Shown here in pieces: positions 37,179 to 46,779 of a stretch of DNA of 64,000 nucleotides. Under the pieces are notes generated by a model. The model was not told the DNA's origin and ran no database searches. It saw only the letters and a program-made list of their open reading frames with translations. The stretch is from Rutstroemia sp. NJR-2017a BVV2 (lineage: Eukaryota; Ascomycota; Leotiomycetes; Helotiales; Rutstroemiaceae): the NCBI GenBank assembly GCA_002946415.1, contig NJPS01000071.1, positions 1-64,000 of the forward strand. Reading direction: 5' to 3'. The translations under genes were made by a program, and so were the position numbers. Every line of letters starts with the position of its first letter. The stretch's first letter is position 1.

Positions 37179-38828
37179 CTATATTTTTACTCGCTTTGGT
37201 GCATTACTATCAATTCCCAAGCTTTTTCGAGAAACAGGCTTACTGTTCCCTATACTACCTGGCTTGCGAAACTCCCTCAATATATAAGTCATGAAAACAC
37301 TTTTCTGTTTAAGATAGACACCTCTGTCATATCTAGGGTCCAGAGCAACAGTACGAGCAGCATGACCTAGCTTCATAAGATGCTCCAATACTGACGAATT
37401 TATCTCAGTACTATGGCGTATTTCATCAGCCCATTGAATCATTTCAGCCATATCTCGAATAAGCCATGAATTTCTCTTTTCCCATAACCCGAGAGTATTA
37501 TCAGAATCGGAATCGAGTGGATCGTAGAAGAATAGTGTAGAACACCAAAGTAAAGTAATATCAAACATCTTAATATTTGATATATGGATACAATTACCAA
37601 GAATTGATAACTTGGTAGTTAAACGTGTATGATAGTGGAGCTTGAGGTTGATCGGTAGTACTGTTTCTATCCATTTCTCCAACTTCGAGTTAAGCATCTG
37701 TGATACTTTTGCATCGTAGTCGAATTGTTGATTTAGTTCTGGAGAATTCAAGTTGGCAAGCTCTTCCTCATCCGAATTTATCTCGAAGTCTATTCCGTTA
37801 TCCCTTTCGATATCGTCCAAGTTCACTTCGCTATCTGACGACTCTGATGACTCTTCACAGCCAGAGAAAATGCCATGTACCGATATAGAGTTGGAACTAA
37901 TTGGAGATCGAGCTGGTGTTTCTTCAATCGCTTCTTCGAAAATGATAAGTGATGACTGAGAAATCTGCGCTTCCGGAGATGGCTGAGCATACAGGGGCGG
38001 TGATCGAGGAACCTGCACTTCCGGAGATGGCTGAGCACATAGGGGCGGTGATCGAGGAACTTGTGCTTTCGGAGATAGCTGAGCATACAGGGGCGGTGAT
38101 CGAGGAACTTGTGCTTTCGGAGATAGCTGAGCATATGGGGGCGGTGATCGAGGAACTTGCACTGGGTGTAGCTCCTGATATACGAATTTGTTCCATTCTA
38201 GTAAGATGGCCCCTTGTTGAATGTACATTTCCCTTAAGTCGGTTTTGCGTATATCGGTTGTAGGATTGCTAAAATGTATACCAAGTTTCTCCAGATGTAC
38301 TTTCGCATAAGTACTTGGCCTGATATATACATTGAAGATTGTAGCATTGGATAGAGACTCAAGGCCACGAATCAACATATTTGTAGTCGTACTGTGAGGT
38401 CTAATCGTTGTAGTCTTGTTCTTCGTAACGACGAATCCCTTCGTAGTAAGATTAAATCGTATAAGGAAAACATTTTGTGCATTGGTTAAACCGGCTTCGT
38501 GAAGAGCAGAAGCATCATGAGATAAATCGATACTCGATATTGGACAAGGTATAGAGGCATTTGCGAAATCAGCATCTGGAGGAACAACCAATAGTATATC
38601 GATTTGTTTTTTCTTGCCAGCAAGCTTGACAAATACCTGAAGCTTGAAATGAATATGAATCTGTTCTTCCATATCACGATATATAGCCATGAAAAAACCG
38701 GGTATCTGCTTATTGGTATATAAGCAAGAACCTAATGTGAATGTTGTACCTGATTCATCCACCCATTTTATAAATACCCTTTCGTCAAGGAGCTTTTCCA
38801 GCTGAAGTTTCTCGATCAGAACCGACAT
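37179..38828 (-). CDS. Hypothetical fungal protein with 16-residue tandem repeat
   Basis: A single-exon frame of 549 codons starts MSVLIEKLQLEKLLDERVF and is the longest undisturbed frame in its neighbourhood. I do not recognise the family. Visible parts are an N-terminal globular region (about 1-215, mixed alpha/beta), four or five copies of a Pro/Ser repeat QVPRSPPLYAQLSPKA (about 216-290), an acidic Ser/Asp/Glu stretch (about 315-350, DSEVNLDDIERDN), and a C-terminal alpha-rich part ending in a basic APKRVKI, a possible nuclear signal. No signal peptide or membrane segment is seen. The gene lies tail-to-tail with the chromodomain gene, with LTR debris between them. It could be nuclear, but that rests only on composition. 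Confidence 0.7.
   Translation of the reverse strand: MSVLIEKLQLEKLLDERVFIKWVDESGTTFTLGSCLYTNKQIPGFFMAIYRDMEEQIHIHFKLQVFVKLAGKKKQIDILLVVPPDADFANASIPCPISSIDLSHDASALHEAGLTNAQNVFLIRFNLTTKGFVVTKNKTTTIRPHSTTTNMLIRGLESLSNATIFNVYIRPSTYAKVHLEKLGIHFSNPTTDIRKTDLREMYIQQGAILLEWNKFVYQELHPVQVPRSPPPYAQLSPKAQVPRSPPLYAQLSPKAQVPRSPPLCAQPSPEVQVPRSPPLYAQPSPEAQISQSSLIIFEEAIEETPARSPISSNSISVHGIFSGCEESSESSDSEVNLDDIERDNGIDFEINSDEEELANLNSPELNQQFDYDAKVSQMLNSKLEKWIETVLPINLKLHYHTRLTTKLSILGNCIHISNIKMFDITLLWCSTLFFYDPLDSDSDNTLGLWEKRNSWLIRDMAEMIQWADEIRHSTEINSSVLEHLMKLGHAARTVALDPRYDRGVYLKQKSVFMTYILREFRKPGSIGNSKPVSRKSLGIDSNAPKRVKI
37969..38165 (-). repeat. 48-bp coding minisatellite
   Basis: Four near-identical 48-bp units (CTTCCGGAGATGGCTGAGC in plus reading) encode the 16-residue Pro/Ser repeat of the 549-residue protein, with a partial degenerate fifth unit at the left. 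The length is a multiple of three, so gain or loss of a unit keeps the frame. Confidence 0.85.
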
Positions 38829-38992
38829 AGTTTACTCCTGTAATTATAATTAGCAATAGAACATAGTTAAAGAATAATTGCATGTAAAACAATGCTAGCC
38901 CACACGTTATGTGTGATTCCCACCCACCCAGGCTAAAGAGCAGCCTTGACTCTTCGGACAAAATGAGATGCAGAAGTGATCAAAAGAGGAGG

Positions 38993-39180
38993 TACTGAAG
39001 GATGTAATTGCCGCCGGGATTGTTCTAAACAGCAGATACTGAAGGACGTAACCGCTGTCAGGGTTGTTCTAAGCAGTAGAGACTACTGAAGGACGTAACC
39101 GCTGTCAGGGTTGTTCTAAGCAGTAGAGACTACTGAAGGACGTAACCGCTGTCAGGGTTGTTCTAAACAGCAGATACTGT
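38993..39180. repeat. Minisatellite, units of 44-47 bp
   Basis: TACTGAAGG recurs at 38993, 39037, 39084 and 39131, each followed by GTAACCGCTGTCAGGGTTGT (first unit diverged) and CTAA-CAG. The second and third 47-bp units are virtually identical. The array lies upstream of the 549-codon gene, beyond its likely promoter. Confidence 0.85.
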
Positions 39181-39264
39181 AAACAATATAAGAGCGATGT
39201 TGATTCGTGATAGATTTTGTGCGATGGCGATAGAAAGACAGTGCTTGTATAGTCGTGATGTTGT

Positions 39265-39470
39265 ACGATGGAGATGGATAATAGAGATATGGCGATGGAA
39301 ATGGAGGGACAGAGGGATATAGAAATGGAAATGGAAATGGAAATTAGAAATGGTGATGAAAACGTAAATGGAGGGATAGAGATGTTGATGGAAATAGAGA
39401 TGGTGATGGAAATAGAGATGGTGATGGAAATAGAGATGGTGATGGAAAAGAGATGGTGATGGAAAGACGG
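39265..39470. repeat. Simple repeat, ATGGAAATAGAGATGGTG type
   Basis: A purine-rich array of 6-bp and 18-bp units (ATGGAA, GAGATG, GTGATG). The right half is a clean run of 18-bp units. Frames of 60-126 codons on both strands through it are only translated repeat. Confidence 0.85.
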
Positions 39471-39579
39471 TGTTTGACGTGGCATGGAAAGAAAGTTTGC
39501 CCTGCCTCTTCAACACGGGACCCAAAAAACAAGCGATTGGTGGAGTTCTATAACAAAAAGTGGATTTTGCGATGGAGTA

Positions 39580-39803
39580 CGGAAGGCGGTTTTCATAATT
39601 CGTGCAACAACAGGTTTATTCTGCCACTTTAACTAAACGATATATAGTAAAGATCACTTGCTGTTTTAATCTAGAGCTTGAGCTACTTTTCTTGCTAATA
39701 TATTACGATGCCTATCAGGAATTGAATCAATAAAATGTTAAATTAAAGCAGCGACAGATTTGCTCACCGCCTTTGTTGCACGAATTATGAAAACCCCCTT
39801 CCG
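39580..39803. mobile_element. MITE of Tc1/mariner (Fot1/pogo-like) type
   Basis: Terminal inverted repeats of about 30 bases (left CGGAAGGCGGTTTTCATAATTCGTGCAACAA, read here as CGGAAGGCGG then TTTTCATAATTCGTGCAACA; right arm its reverse complement with 2 mismatches) enclose a 224-bp element. TA at 39578-39579 and 39804-39805 would be the target-site duplication. There is no internal frame. The TTTTCATAATTCGTGC ending resembles fungal Fot1/pogo elements, an assignment from memory of the family. It must be mobilised in trans. Confidence 0.65.
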
Positions 39804-39805
39804 TA

Positions 39806-40597
39806 CCTTCGACTGTCTAATCAGAGCCTAGAACGCCGAATTGTCGAAATCGAGTTTTTGACCTTAATACAATCGATTAAAAAGTATACTCAACAACCTT
39901 CGATTTTACTTTTGAAAGTACTATTTAATAGCTCTTAATCTACCGCTTTTGCCTTCCATTATTAAATCAGAGCCGACTCCAGCGAAATATTGAGCTCGTC
40001 ATTCCCCGAATCTGCAGCTAGACGGGATATGGTTCCAAGAGGGAGAATCCCCGGTATCTGTAGCTAGGCTGTGCAAACGGAGCTCCATAGTAGTACTACT
40101 TAGATTCGAGGGGATCCGCTATTGTGGTGGAGGATCCGACTATATAGACACCAATAACTTTTTGGCTGTAGGCTGTGGAAATAGGAATATTAGGGAGTAG
40201 GCTGCGGCGTGGGACTCATTGGGCTCCTATTGGGCCAGGTGGGTTACCACGGATCCAATACAATGTTGCCTAAGGCATTAACGCACAATACACAAGCGTG
40301 ATGAGATATAGGATTACGACCCCACCACTCGATGCCCAACTCACAAAAAGCCGCAGTAACCAACTTTGCGAAGGATAATTTAGGAAAGGTCTTTGTACAG
40401 ATCAGTGTTTTCCACTGTACAACTTAGCAAAATATCGCATAGCAAATCTCCATCGTTCCTTCGAATCTACAATTACATATACCAACGTATTGATTTCCGC
40501 CGACCGAGAATAATACCCCACCAAAAAGTCAAACACGTTCTTTATCCCATCGTCGAAAAGAGTGCTCTACAGCCTTGGACCATTAATAAAAAGAGAA
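39806..40597. other. Intergenic, 5' flank of the small glycine-rich gene
   Basis: No gene is seen. A short palindrome (GTAGTACTAC near 40091) and a repeated GGATCCG word (40111 and 40133) are the only structure noticed. Confidence 0.4.
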
Positions 40598-41133
40598 ATG
40601 ATAATTTTTGGCCCAGGGGTCGCTGAAACTGTTGCAGATTCTGCTCGAACAAGCCTCGACAGAGAGATCGAACAGTTACGAGCTGAAGGCAGACTGGAAG
40701 CAGGGAAGAAAACCCTAGAGGGATTGAGATGGACGCCAGAGACGCTTGAAGCTGCCCGAGGCTTTGAGAAGGTACGGTTTGCGCAAGGTCCTCGGCATAT
40801 ACTCGTGTTAACTTTTCTGTATAGAATATTGATCTTTCACCTCTCACTGCGCTCGGAATTGATACGAACAATATTGCGAAGGGGAATATCAAGTGGACTG
40901 GACCTGTAGTTTACGCAGATGTCCTGTCGGATCCTTTGAAGTACTCAAGTTCAGCTGCGGGAGGTGGCATAATCGGAATACTGGCACTAGGCAACCTTCA
41001 GCTGCCTGAAATTGGCGATAGCGGTAGTAAAGAGATCCAAAGCGGTTCGGTCGCATATTTCCGCGATTCTGATCCCGTTGTGTATCGTTCATGTGGAGGA
41101 GGACGCGGAATTCTGTTTTATATTAGCCTCTAG
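40598..41133 (+). CDS. Small glycine-rich protein, function unknown
   Basis: Two exons (40598-40771 and 40825-41133) joined over a 53-bp intron (GTACGG, GTTAAC branch, TATAG) give 160 residues. The ATG at 40598 (AGAAATGA) is the first in frame with a usual context. The first exon is helical and charged (DREIEQLRAEGRLEAGKKTL). The second is beta-like and glycine-rich (SSSAAGGGIIGILALGNLQL, YFRDSDPVVYRSCGGGRG). There is no signal peptide. I do not recognise the family; the compact length and Gly-rich strands suggest a small soluble beta-barrel or similar fold. The intact splice and frame in a TE-rich setting argue for a real gene, but transcription is unproven. Confidence 0.6.
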
Positions 41134-41380
41134 TTATGCAAACAAAATCATGGATTAGGATAGAATAAAGTTTATCATATTCACCCTAGTTCGTTGCAGT
41201 TAAATGCACGAGGGTCTCAAAAAAGATGATGGGTGACGTGGATGAATTCTAGAGAACCTAACGATAGGTGGAGACCCTATTTAAATGTCTACCTAGGGGC
41301 TCCGTGTCCTGAGGCCCGGACCACGTGACAGTTGCAAGTAGTCCGTCTGCGGAAACGCGGCGGTAGCTAGAGAATATCTT

Positions 41381-43234
41381 TCAGTTAAACGGTCCAACCA
41401 AGGTTTCAGGAGAATTCATCGGGGTAGTGTTAATTTGTACAGGAATTTGTAAAGGTGGTAAGTAGTCCAATATATTCAACAGGTTCATCATTGATGGATC
41501 AAGAGCTTGTTGGTTCGAGGTATAATCTAAAGCGTTTGGTAGTTCGCCTGACATATTCAACAGGTTCATCATTGATGGATCAAGAGCTTGTTGGTTCGAG
41601 GTATAATCCAAAGTGTTTGGTAGTTCGCCTGACATATTCAACAGGTTCATCATTGATGGATCAAGAGCTTGTTGAATTGAGGTATGTTCGGAAGAGTCGA
41701 GTAGGTCGCTGGATATGCTTTGGTCACTCGCAGCCGGTATTTGCTGGGTTATACCTGATGTATGAAATTCACCTGGATTGCAAGCGTGTGGATCCTGATT
41801 GATCATACCAAAGGATAACAGATTGCTCTGTCCGGAGTCAAGAGAAGTTTCGTTTAGCGTATAGCGTCTGCGCTTTTCACCACCAACAGTGATATGATCG
41901 CTGCCTCTTTTCAAACCCAGATACTGTTCCAAGTTGATGTAATTTCTGACTTGCTTGATTAAGGAAGTTTGAGTCGAAAGAAGCTCAGAGATAGTCCAGC
42001 CATAGGCGAGAAGACCAGAGACGATAGTACATGCTGCTGATTCATCTAATGATTTAGCACGCTTCTCAAGTGTAGGAAGTTTAGTCTTTCTGTATTCCAG
42101 AACTAGATGTATATCATCTCTGTTCATTTTAAGCTCCCATCTATTTCGAAAGCGTATATTAGTTATTGATAAGACAATTTAGAGCAGATCCATACTTACA
42201 GCGAGCTCACATTGGACCCGATTTCAAGCAGAGAACCAGGACCAGCATTTTCTAACAGGAAAGTATAGTTCTTGCTTTTCTTGTAATCGTTCTTCAAATC
42301 TACCAATGAGGTACCGGAGATTCGAGCAAGGTCCTTGAACACAGAAGTCTTCGTCTTATGTTGATGCTTCACTTTTAGCTGTCTTTGCTCCTCTTCCATA
42401 TGATCGATATCATGGCTCAGAAATAACAAGGCGAGACGAGCAGCGCAATCATAACCTGCGGACCCAAAAACTATATTCTTGCGACCCTGCTGGAGTCGAC
42501 AAAACCTTCGCAACTCTTCTTTCGGGCTCTCGAAAATTCCATCCTTAGAAGACCACAGTGTGTTGTACGACTCTTGAGGGAGAGCTTCAGCTTCTTGGAA
42601 GCCTCGGATAGCTCGATTCAAACGTTTTATTCGATCCTGATTAGCGTCTGGAATGACTTTCTCAAAGTATATCTTAGCAGATGTCGAAACTTCTGTGTTT
42701 GATGAAGGATCTATTGCAGTGGGTAATTGTCGAGTTGTAATGTTTGATGTAGTTAAATTCGAGGCAGGTATATCAGAGGAGCCGTCTCGTCTAGTAGGCT
42801 GCTGTTGAGCGACAACGTTTGATGGTATGTACAACGACAATGTTGGATCTGAGATAGAATTCGTAGTCGATATAGAACCCGACAATGGGGAGTCGTGTAA
42901 GGCAACGCATGACGACGAAGTATTTTCATAAGAAACATCTTTCACAGAAATTGATGTTGTCGATACTGGTGATGTAAGTTCCAAGTTCACCCATCGGCTC
43001 TTGTAAATGGTGGCCTTGTGAGCTTGCGGTAGAAGGTTCCAACAATCCTCCGCAGTGCCGCGCTCAAAAAACTCTGTAAAGCAAGCTCCCAATTCCTATT
43101 TTCAAATCAGTGAGATATAGAACTGATGTATCGGATGTGTATTCAATCACCTTGAACTTTGTAATATCATTTGGCGATAATTTGTTGAAAATTTTGATAA
43201 GGTCTAATACAAGACGACTCTCTACGGGAAACAT
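41381..43234 (-). CDS. Fungal protein of unknown function with 27-residue tandem repeat
   Basis: Three exons (43234-43151, 43095-42200, 42140-41381) give 579 residues. Introns are 55 bp (GTGATT ... AATAG) and 59 bp (GTAAGT, AACTAATA branch, AATAG), and both joins keep frame. The start at MFPVESRLVLDLIKIFNKL is preferred because the longer in-frame extension to 43456 runs through a hairpin and low-complexity DNA. Residues 1-60 form a conserved-looking N-terminal module ending GACFTEFFERGTAEDCWNLL. A Ser/Thr-rich linker follows, then a charged helical region (about 180-360, EEEQRQLKVKHQHKTKTSV) and three copies of a 27-residue repeat with QALDPSMMNLLNMSGELPN (about 480-560). There is no transmembrane segment. 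The family is not recognised; a nuclear or coiled-coil scaffold role is only a guess. Confidence 0.65.
41475..41717 (-). repeat. 81-bp coding minisatellite, three units
   Basis: TTCAACAGGTTCATCATTGA starts units at 41475, 41556 and 41637, a perfect 81-bp period. The first two units differ by only a few bases; the third diverges at its right end. The array encodes the 27-residue repeat near the C-terminus of the 579-residue protein and keeps frame when units are added or lost. Confidence 0.9.
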
Positions 43235-43309
43235 GATCAATTGACCGGTTGATAGAGTAGAGTTGCTTCTGGTAGAAGTGGTAGAAGTAGTAGGAGGAGA
43301 AAATAATAT

Positions 43310-43361
43310 GCAACAACTAGGATTATATGTTAACTTGTTGATATATAATCCTAGTCGTTGC
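43310..43361. repeat. 18-bp-stem inverted repeat upstream of the 579-residue protein gene
   Basis: The left arm ACTAGGATTATAT (with CAACA before it) and the right arm ATATAATCCTAGT (with CGTTG after it) pair over 18 bases with one mismatch around a 14-base loop. It lies 76-127 bases upstream of the chosen start codon, in the promoter or 5' leader. It could be a protein-binding site, a leader hairpin or a tiny foldback element. Confidence 0.7.
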
Positions 43362-43637
43362 AATCTAGCAGGGGGCTGTACACATTTACGTCCCCTTGTA
43401 AGCAATCTTCGCCTGTCGTTAGGTCCAATGATATTGTCTCCACCAAAGCCCCCCAAACCAACACGGAACCCGATCCCGGCTGTCCCAAGTCACATGTCAA
43501 CATCTGAACCATGGCGTGTCCGAGCGTCCCTCTTTCACGTTAAAAATTCATGGAAGTGATTAGTACAGGAGAAGAAGGTGGATATCACGATTGCTGTTGC
43601 TAAAAGCTGAGAATTATATTGGGAATCTAGTCCAATG

Positions 43638-43645
43638 TATAAAAG
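43638..43645 (+). promoter_or_regulatory. TATA box of the membrane-protein gene
   Basis: TATAAAAG stands 185 bases before the ATG at 43830. A CT-rich tract (TTTATCCTCTCCACTC) follows at about 43695-43710, where transcription would be expected to start. Confidence 0.5.
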
Positions 43646-43829
43646 AAGCTGCAGAACGAGGCAACCAGTGCCTTTATTTCATTTTCCGCGTCGCTTTATC
43701 CTCTCCACTCAGATTCGTTCATTCCCAAATGTAGACAGAACGAGGCATCCAGAACCCATCTCTCCTTCTCTGGTGGCATCCAACCAACCTCCCTTGTGAC
43801 CGCCTATCTCCTCGCCTGCCCGAAAGCTT

Positions 43830-44861
43830 ATGTCTTCCTCGCACCTGTCTGTTGTTCTTTCGTCACTCGATATGGTCATTACGGTTATTCATTTCGTCGT
43901 ATCAGCATGGCGGCTGTATTACGAATGTACTCGTAGGTCTGGGGTTACTGCCGATACTAGGTCGAATCGCAAGTTATGGCTGCAGATGGGTATGTGCCTT
44001 GTGCTTGTTATCCTCGGTATATTGCTCTTGGTGTTTTCCGGATTTCGACCGGACGATAAGGCCTTAGAGGTTCTACTTTCTTTAATCGGAGCGTCACTGA
44101 TTGTTTTCCAAGTAGGTTGCTGAATTCTTTCTGCAGTATTGTGCTAACTTTTCCTTCCTAGGGGGGGATGCTTTCGAGATTCTATGACACTTATGCGGAA
44201 TCGTTGTCGTGGTCCTTATGGGGGTCACTATTCTTTTATTTCATCTCAACAGCTATGCTTAGTGCACTGATAGCCAAAAGAACGGTATCTAAGACAATTT
44301 GCTATATTTTGGAGAGGGTCCTTCTTTCATTGTTTGTTGTTGGTTATTTCTTGATCAGCAGTGCGTATTTCGGTATAATTTGGCGTAGTGGATATCTGAT
44401 GGATCGTTCCCGTGGGACAAGAGTGGTTCGCAGAATTTTTATCTGGAATATAAGTCTGTGTAGCATTGCCTTGATTGGTGCTCTCTTCTCTTTCGGTATC
44501 CATTTGGGAGGCAAGGTTGACTTTGTCACCTCTTTATGGGTAAGTAATAACTGGATTAAGTTACTTCTAAGAACTCTACTAACGAAATGGCTAGATAGGG
44601 AATTCGGCGGCTACTGCATGGGCTGTGTGGGTGCTGGTGATGCAATTAAATTCACTGAGGAAGGCTCTGGCCTCCACGACTGGCTTAACTGCTCCTCTTT
44701 CCAATAGTATACCACGAACTGCTCACCTTTCAGGTGATGCGTGGCAGAACCGGGAGCGTTTAGGTGTCTCCCAGGGGTCGACTCTATGCGCGATAGATAA
44801 CCTCCACAGCGCGCCATCTCTCAAAGGTAAGCTATATTCACCGCCATTCGCTAAACGTTAG
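43830..44861 (+). CDS. Multi-pass integral membrane protein, function unknown
   Basis: Three exons (43830-44111, 44162-44539, 44595-44861) give 308 residues. Intron 1 is 50 bp (GTAGGT, GTGCTAAC branch, CTAG). Intron 2 is 55 bp (GTAAGT, perfect TACTAAC branch, GGCTAG); using that acceptor instead of the next AG four bases on keeps the frame open. About seven hydrophobic segments are visible, near residues 14-30, 52-72, 82-96, 110-130, 140-165, 180-200 and 224-240, joined by short basic loops (MDRSRGTRVVRR). The C-terminal 60 residues are hydrophilic and probably cytoplasmic. The seven-segment layout with a soluble tail resembles fungal receptor-like or RTA1-like proteins, but no diagnostic motif was found. 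No partner gene is evident. Confidence 0.7.
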
Positions 44862-45516
44862 GCTGATTAGAGAATAGAATCTCATCGAAAACACTGGGAT
44901 GAAGAAGCGGGCGTCCAATCTCAGGATGATCCTTGGAGGCAGGACTCCATGATAATATTGGTGACGCCTCCAACTGTTCATTATGCGTGATTTTGGTAGG
45001 GGAGGCTGATCTTGGCTATTTGTACTTTTCATTTGAAGCTATAGGACACTATCCGTAGGGTTCTTGATCTGGTTAGTTCCTTGCATAGGTACATCTCTTC
45101 TCATTTGATGCTACAGGACAGTTACATTCATTGGCGAGAGGAAAGGAGGAGATTTATTTCATTTGTGCAAGAGGTGGCTTGTGGAACAAGCCAACCAGTA
45201 TATGCAATTCTGATTTGACAATATACGTTTCTCTTATAGGCCTAAAAGCTGCACGATACAGGTTGGGTTTTGGTTCATGTGTATTAATATTTCATCTCCA
45301 AGGTCTCTAGGATGGATAGGAGAGAACAGACAGGAAAAGGGGAGATATTAGTATATGTCATCTTCACTACAGATTGATACTATGATAGGATGGGGCCCGA
45401 AGGCAAATATGGGACACTTCGGCTTTTGTAATTTCCTATATCCTTTATCTTAACAATGCCAGAGCTGCGTCCTAATTCCTTGGCGCTGCTACGGGTTTTC
45501 CTTCTTTTTCCCTAAT
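44862..45516. other. Intergenic, no gene seen
   Basis: Likely 3' flanks of two converging genes. A direct repeat of CATTTGAAGCTATAGGACA (near 45030) and CATTTGATGCTACAGGACA (near 45102) is the only structure noticed. Confidence 0.4.
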
Positions 45517-45954
45517 TCATATAGAGAAGCCGGGTTGCCGAAGAACTTCGTTGAACTTCTTAAGAAGTCTTTCTGATCTGTTCTTGATTTTGAACCTATC
45601 TCGTCCAAGGGTCTTCAATCTTGTGATCTGCTCAAGCACTTTGCAAATCCTGGTGTTATGGATGATTTCGGCTTTTGAAACGTTATATCTCTCAATTTTT
45701 TTCAGCTTACGAGATATGTTGGCTGCTTCTTGGATATCGGAGACGCCTTTCAGAAGTCTAGACTGTACCCTATCTCTAAATATCCACATCTAATTCTTAT
45801 TACCACCATATCTCTGTAGAATTCTTGGCCGACTTACAGTACATTGCTGTTGCCTTGTGTCCCCAGGAGCATAGTTCATTCTCCTCCAATATACCCTTGT
45901 TGTTTCATTTATCTCCGTAAGAGATTCACTTATCTCAGTTCGATCGGTGGCCAT
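45517..45954 (-). CDS. Small basic helical protein, function unknown
   Basis: Two exons (45954-45838 and 45789-45517) over a 48-bp intron (GTAAGT ... GAATTAG) give 129 residues. The ATG at 45954 has a good context (CAGCAATGGCC) and is chosen over the GTG-initiated upstream extension, which would only add a hydrophobic leader. The protein starts MATDRTEISESLTEINETTR and is then very basic and helical (SRKLKKIERYNVSKAEI, KTLGRDRFKIKNRSERLLKK). No domain is recognised. The splice joins two frames precisely, which supports a real gene. Confidence 0.5.
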
Positions 45955-46037
45955 TGCTGAATAAAGAAGAATGAACAATAGGAGGAAATAGTACACTCTT
46001 ACTGCTACTTGATATTGTAAGGAACAAAAACCTATCC

Positions 46038-46053
46038 GGGGGGCGGGGGGCGG
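46038..46053 (+). other. G-run, possible G-quadruplex
   Basis: GGGGGGCGGGGGGCGG stands alone in sequence of average composition, about 85 bases upstream of the 129-residue protein's start on the other strand. The two G6 runs could fold as a quadruplex; placement in a promoter is the only hint of function. Confidence 0.4.
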
Positions 46054-46779
46054 AATGAATAAATAACGGCGTCTTTACCATATACTGGGCCTCTGGAAGT
46101 TCGTGCTCAGGATGGGTATGGTCTTTATGACAGGGAATAAGCCGATCCTACAACGCGAGCATGCTGGGAAAGGTATACCAGCCAATGGGATGTTCTTTAT
46201 GGCCACATGGTAAGCCCAGGAAATCAAAACTTTCTGGTATTCTAGAGTAGTTGCTGGACTCACAAATTGTTTTTCTCAAGTCTCTTCTTGCTGTATGCAC
46301 GAGATACAGCGTCGAAACTACCTGGCTGATTCCTGCATAGAACCTGGGTGCTTACGCCACTCAATTGTAATTGCATTGCAATCGATGTGGTAGTTTTGAT
46401 GCATCTACAGGACCCACTTCTACCCTAGGATGGAAATATATTCAGTCTCCCCCTTCGCAGATCTTGCTTGGTCGTCCCAAGATCCTTGAACCTGGAATAT
46501 TAGTCTTTGACATCTTTGAGAACCCACTACCTCTCCTCATCTACACCATACTTTGACCTCATTGTCTTCTATCACAACAACTTATACAGTTCTCATCTAC
46601 ATATTGTTACTTCAACCGTGGATATCCCCGAACGAAAACTCCTTTCCATCTCCTCCGACCCTATTGTGTTACAACCGGAATCACTTTGATTCTCTTGACT
46701 AGACGAGCAATACTAACTTTGCTTTCCACCACTTTTCTCATTCATATCGTCGTTCTTCGGGCAAGACAACAACAGCGAA
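46054..46779. other. 5' flank and probable leader of the C2H2 gene
   Basis: No independent gene. The last 250 bases are CT-rich and CAAC-rich (CACTACCTCTCCTCATCTAC), as in long fungal 5' untranslated leaders. Confidence 0.4.

Noticed and set aside
37700..38263. Frames in other phases over the 48-bp coding repeat
   Set aside because: Shadows of the 549-codon gene, explained by its periodic sequence.
39105..39532. Three overlapping 60-126-codon frames rich in Ser/Ile or Met/Glu
   Set aside because: Translated simple repeat; no start context or conserved block.
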